This document shows positions 61,231-64,000 of a DNA stretch of 64,000 nt, piece after piece. The translations under genes and the position numbers were made by a program. Position 1 is the first letter of the stretch. The number at the start of each line of letters is the position of its first letter. The notes under the pieces were generated by a model. It was not told the DNA's origin. It did no database searches and worked only from the letters and a program-made list of their open reading frames with translations. Source of the stretch: an uncultured Litoreibacter sp. GTDB lineage: Bacteria > Pseudomonadota > Alphaproteobacteria > Rhodobacterales > Rhodobacteraceae. Location: contig CANNGL010000002.1 of NCBI GenBank assembly GCA_947504205.1, positions 682,001-746,000 of the forward strand, given 5' to 3'.

Positions 61231-62988
61231 ATGACCACCAGTCAAACCAAAGCTGAGTCGATGACGGAAACACGCGTTGAAGCCGCGCTACACCGTGCTG
61301 AGTTTCAGTCAGTTGTCTTCGCGGATACTCCCAAGCGTGCGCGCTTGATGCGAGCTGCGGCGGCGATGCCAACGCAGGGACCTCCGATAAAGCTTCGGGT
61401 CCATCGCAATCATCCGTTTGAGTTTATTGCAACCCTACTACCTTCCTTTTGTGGCTATGCAGGGCGCAACATCGAAGTAAGCATAAGTGATTACGACGAC
61501 TCACTTCACTTTTCATTGGAAGAAAGTGCTGATGCAGAGCTGATTTGGCTGGATTTCACGCGTTACAAGTTGCCCCTAAACGAGCTTTCTGAATGGTTGA
61601 AGAACCAAACCACATTGCTTCGTAGAGGCAGCTTGGCTCCCATATTAATCGCGGCCCATCCGGATGCCACAAACCATGCCAGCACGTTTAATGCCTCAAT
61701 TACCCAATGGGCAAAAGACATACCAGCAGTGAGGATACTGCCACTGAACGAGATCGCAGAAGATCTTGGTGAGGATTACTTTGACAAGCGCATGTCAGAT
61801 GTGGGGGCTACCAAGTTATCGGAGCGTGCGAATGTCACGTTAGCACGGAAGTTGGGTCTGTGCTGGCTACCCTCAGTGTTAGAGCCGCGCCTGAAGGCCG
61901 TTGTATTCGATCTCGACAACACCTTGTGGGGTGGGGTTTTGGGGGAAGACGGGCCGGATGGCGTAGTGATCGATCAAGGTTATGCTACTTTGCAAGAAAA
62001 GGCCGTCGATCTTGCAGATTCTGGACTTTTTATCGGGGTTCTCTCCCGCAACGAAGACGCTGATGTCGCAGCTATGTTCGCATCGGGCCGTATGCAACTG
62101 CCGCTAGAAAAGGTTACTGATCGTTCAGTTAGCTGGGGACATAAGGCTGATGGAATGGCCAAGATCGCCACAAAACTACGCATTGGCTTTGATTCGATCC
62201 TGTTCGTGGATGACAACCCCGGCGAGCTGGCAGCGGTCGCTTCTGCCTGTCCCGGTATAAAGCTGCTGCACGCGGCACCCGATCCCCTAGAAACACGTGC
62301 GGCTTTGAAGTATTTCCCTGGGCTATTTTCCTGGGGCGTAGATGAAACCGATTTGCTTCGTTCTACAGATTTAGCGACCAACGACGCGCGTCAGGAGTTG
62401 CGTTCAACTACAAAAAGTGAGGTCGATTATCTCTCCTCGTTGCAGTTGGAAATGAGAGTAGCGGTCGACCCTGCCGCACATCAAGAACGACTCTTTCAAC
62501 TTTCACAAAAGACGAACCAGTTTAATACTGCTTTGAAAAGGCTAAGCACGCCCGATGTTGCAGAGGTTCTTGAGCGCCCAGATAAACACGCTGTTGCAGT
62601 CTGGTTGACTGATCGCTTTTCTGACTCCGGCTTGATTGCGGCGATGTTTGTCAGCGTCAACAAGGCTGGGAAGCTAAGCGTAGATGAACTTTGCGTTAGC
62701 TGCCGCGCACTTGGTCGAGGTATAGAGGATGCAATGGTTGTTGCGGCCATCAATGCTGTGTCCGAGACTCGAACTCAAGCGGGCGAAAAACCAATCAGGT
62801 CGGTGACGTTTGCCCTACAGGAAGGGCCGCGCAACGGGCCTGCCTTGACTTGGCTAGAGAAATTCAGCGGACAATCCCTGGCAACCAAAACCTCGGTTGA
62901 GTTGAGCAGGACAGACACATCTCATTTCGACAAAACACGAACCCTTCCCATTCGCTTCCTAAAAGGTGAGCCAGATGAAACCCGCTGA
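61231..62988 (+). CDS. FkbH-like HAD-IIIC domain protein
   Basis: This protein of about 585 residues has an N-terminal SGNH-like region. A HAD phosphatase domain follows at about residue 226 (VVFDLDNTLWGGVLGEDG, SRNEDADVAAMF, GFDSILFVDDNPGELAAV), and then a GNAT-like C-terminal part (AVWLTDRFSDSGLIAAMFVS, RALGRGIEDAMV). FkbH proteins load a glycolytic acyl unit such as glyceryl onto an acyl carrier protein with dephosphorylation. The next gene is exactly such a carrier and overlaps by 14 bp. The start is uncertain: ATG 61231 and ATG 61261 are possible. Confidence 0.87.
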   Translation: MTTSQTKAESMTETRVEAALHRAEFQSVVFADTPKRARLMRAAAAMPTQGPPIKLRVHRNHPFEFIATLLPSFCGYAGRNIEVSISDYDDSLHFSLEESADAELIWLDFTRYKLPLNELSEWLKNQTTLLRRGSLAPILIAAHPDATNHASTFNASITQWAKDIPAVRILPLNEIAEDLGEDYFDKRMSDVGATKLSERANVTLARKLGLCWLPSVLEPRLKAVVFDLDNTLWGGVLGEDGPDGVVIDQGYATLQEKAVDLADSGLFIGVLSRNEDADVAAMFASGRMQLPLEKVTDRSVSWGHKADGMAKIATKLRIGFDSILFVDDNPGELAAVASACPGIKLLHAAPDPLETRAALKYFPGLFSWGVDETDLLRSTDLATNDARQELRSTTKSEVDYLSSLQLEMRVAVDPAAHQERLFQLSQKTNQFNTALKRLSTPDVAEVLERPDKHAVAVWLTDRFSDSGLIAAMFVSVNKAGKLSVDELCVSCRALGRGIEDAMVVAAINAVSETRTQAGEKPIRSVTFALQEGPRNGPALTWLEKFSGQSLATKTSVELSRTDTSHFDKTRTLPIRFLKGEPDETR

Positions 62989-63217
62989 GATAGATAGAAG
63001 AGTGCGTGAGACACTGACACTAGCACTTAAGAAGCAAGTGCCACCGACAGGAGGGTTTTCGCGGGAAGAAAATCCAGAGTGGGACTCGCTGAAGCATGTC
63101 GAGATGATCTTCATGCTGGAGGATGAGTTTGATGTGCAGTTTGCTGAAGACGATTTTCCCAAAATGAGCAGCGTTGCCGAAATTGTAACGTTGGTAGAAA
63201 CTCGCCTTGAAGCATGA
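62975..63217 (+). CDS. acyl carrier protein
   Basis: This 80-residue protein is an ACP. The attachment motif ENPEWDSLKHVEMIFMLED has Ser in DSL for the phosphopantetheine arm, and FDVQFAEDDFPKMSSVAEIV is the helix 2-3 region. It is not next to fatty acid genes (fabD, fabF), so it is a dedicated carrier. The start overlaps the end of fkbH in another frame, and AAGGTGAG lies in front of the ATG, implying coupled translation. Confidence 0.93.
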   Translation: MKPAEIDRRVRETLTLALKKQVPPTGGFSREENPEWDSLKHVEMIFMLEDEFDVQFAEDDFPKMSSVAEIVTLVETRLEA

Positions 63218-63788
63218 GATTAGCCTAGCTGATGCGGCTTTCTCGATCCGCCCTGTAGGCATCGAGGACGCCGCAGCCATTGTCACCCTGCGGTCTGATC
63301 CTGCGCAGGCACGATTTGTGCATTCCATTTCTCCGCGTGTTGAAGATCAGATATCCTGGTTAAACGAATATTTCACGCGAGATGGGGATTTTTACTTTGT
63401 TGTTGAGCGTGCTCGTGATCACCGCTTTGAAGGAACAATAGGCATATACGATGTAGCGGATGGCCGTGCAGAGTGGGGTCGTTGGTTTCTGACGCCCGGA
63501 TCTCTTGCAGCACCCGCCTCTGCTTTGCTGATATACACAGCCGCCTTCGAGGTCCTGAAACTGTCTGAGGTTTACTGTCGGACGGTCGCAGAGAATGAGG
63601 CCGTCGTCTCATTCCATGACAGCTGTGGGCTGAAACGTGCCGGTCGGCTGGAAAAGGCCTTTCATCTCGCCGAAGGTCCGGTAGATGCGATCGAACATCG
63701 CTTGCCAATGGCCGACTGGCCAAGCGTCTCCGCTGTACTTGCTTCCCAAGCAGACAGAGTGGCAAGGTTGGTCAATCGTGGTGTGTAG
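63207..63788 (+). CDS. GNAT-family acyltransferase
   Basis: This 193-residue protein has an acetyltransferase fold of the RimJ/RimL type: FSIRPVGIEDAAAIVTLRSD, ISWLNEYFTRDGDFYFVVER, RFEGTIGIYDV and SALLIYTAAFEVLKLSEVYC, with the acyl-CoA loop region ENEAVVSFHDSCGLKRAG. It probably transfers the ACP-bound acyl group to a sugar amine or similar acceptor, as PglD-unrelated GNATs do in surface glycan clusters. The frame begins at TTG 63207, overlapping the ACP stop by 11 bp; no in-frame ATG precedes the domain. Confidence 0.85.
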   Translation: MKHEISLADAAFSIRPVGIEDAAAIVTLRSDPAQARFVHSISPRVEDQISWLNEYFTRDGDFYFVVERARDHRFEGTIGIYDVADGRAEWGRWFLTPGSLAAPASALLIYTAAFEVLKLSEVYCRTVAENEAVVSFHDSCGLKRAGRLEKAFHLAEGPVDAIEHRLPMADWPSVSAVLASQADRVARLVNRGV

Positions 63789-63804
63789 CCTGAAAGATAG
63801 CCCG

Positions 63805-64000
63805 ATGAATCTCGACACTGACATTTTCCAATTTCATCATATTGGTGTTGCCTGCCGCCGAATTGACTCAGAACAACGTGGTTGGAGTGCCTTCGGATAT
63901 GCACCAGAAGGGGGCAGGTTCGAAGATCCGTTGCAAGGAATTGCTGGGCTCTTCATGACGGGACCCGGACCGCGTATCGAGCTGCTAGAGGGGTTACCGG
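63805..64000 (+). CDS. VOC-family protein, 3'-truncated
   Basis: The first 65 residues of a VOC-fold protein run to the window end. MNLDTDIFQFHHIGVACRRI is the usual first strand with the metal-ligand His, and GIAGLFMTGPGPRIELLEGL ends the first half with the Glu region. It resembles methylmalonyl-CoA epimerase-like or glyoxalase-type proteins. Following ACP and GNAT genes at 16 bp, it probably modifies or recognises the acyl intermediate. The full length and partner domain lie outside the window. Confidence 0.85.
   Translation, partial: MNLDTDIFQFHHIGVACRRIDSEQRGWSAFGYAPEGGRFEDPLQGIAGLFMTGPGPRIELLEGLP

Overview
The window is chromosomal DNA of an alphaproteobacterium, most likely a Rhodobacterales (Roseobacter-type) bacterium. 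This rests on an RpoHII-type heat-shock sigma factor, an iron-sulfur bacterial cryptochrome/photolyase, a MoeA enlarged by an N-terminal domain, argH followed by a tiny lipoprotein gene, tightly overlapping genes, and generally high GC with local AT-rich patches. No rRNA, tRNA, CRISPR array, insertion sequence or integrase was recognised. Most of the window is housekeeping and cofactor metabolism. Accessory-looking DNA lies mainly at 47.3-50.4 kb and from about 59.9 kb to the right edge.

Left part (1-22 kb): a truncated Fe-S photolyase gene; a secreted 18-fold MORN-repeat protein; glutamine-dependent NAD synthetase; a secreted nuclease and a secreted esterase separated by a consensus CtrA box; a PAS sensor kinase without its phospho-acceptor histidine; a Tat-exported metallo-beta-lactamase-fold enzyme; gltX; a membrane LytTR regulator; a TlpA thioredoxin; argH with an LptM-like lipoprotein; and greA. 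Next comes a four-gene molybdenum-cofactor operon on the minus strand (fdhD-mobA-mobB-moeA, each overlapping the next by 4 bp). It is followed by azlCD, an Lrp regulator divergent from alanine dehydrogenase, and a VOC protein.

Middle (22-47 kb): a large secreted protein with seven exact 162-bp repeats, a metzincin-like zinc motif and a CARDB-like end; mscL; a GST; a GMC oxidoreductase; YtoQ; a Tat-exported DUF3179 protein; a HemG-like flavodoxin; pheT; a small ORF with its own terminator; a hemerythrin-like protein; a membrane pentapeptide-repeat protein; aspS; cyclopropane fatty acid synthase; two glycosyltransferase-type genes; a CPBP protease; and carB.

Right part (47-64 kb): an AT-rich XRE/ImmA-type regulator directly downstream of a possible 29-residue membrane peptide gene; an orphan BrnA-like antitoxin; an HTH-like regulator with repeated CAGTGTT boxes in front; thymidine kinase; a minus-strand group (ybjN-like, proC, csaA, hydroxyacid dehydrogenase); an overlapping coaBC-dut-moeB operon; rpoHII with a probable ECF (RpoE-type) promoter; and a cobU/phosphatase/GST group. 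The right edge holds the start of a plus-strand cluster (RgpF-like protein, FkbH-like HAD protein, acyl carrier protein, GNAT acyltransferase, VOC protein), interpreted as making and transferring an unusual acyl group, probably onto a surface glycan.

Best candidates for undescribed biology are this truncated FkbH/ACP/GNAT/VOC cluster and the small-peptide plus XRE-ImmA module. Less striking oddities are the degenerate kinase, the fused MoeA, the FG-GAP/metzincin protein, and a 27-bp repeat found twice in opposite orientation.
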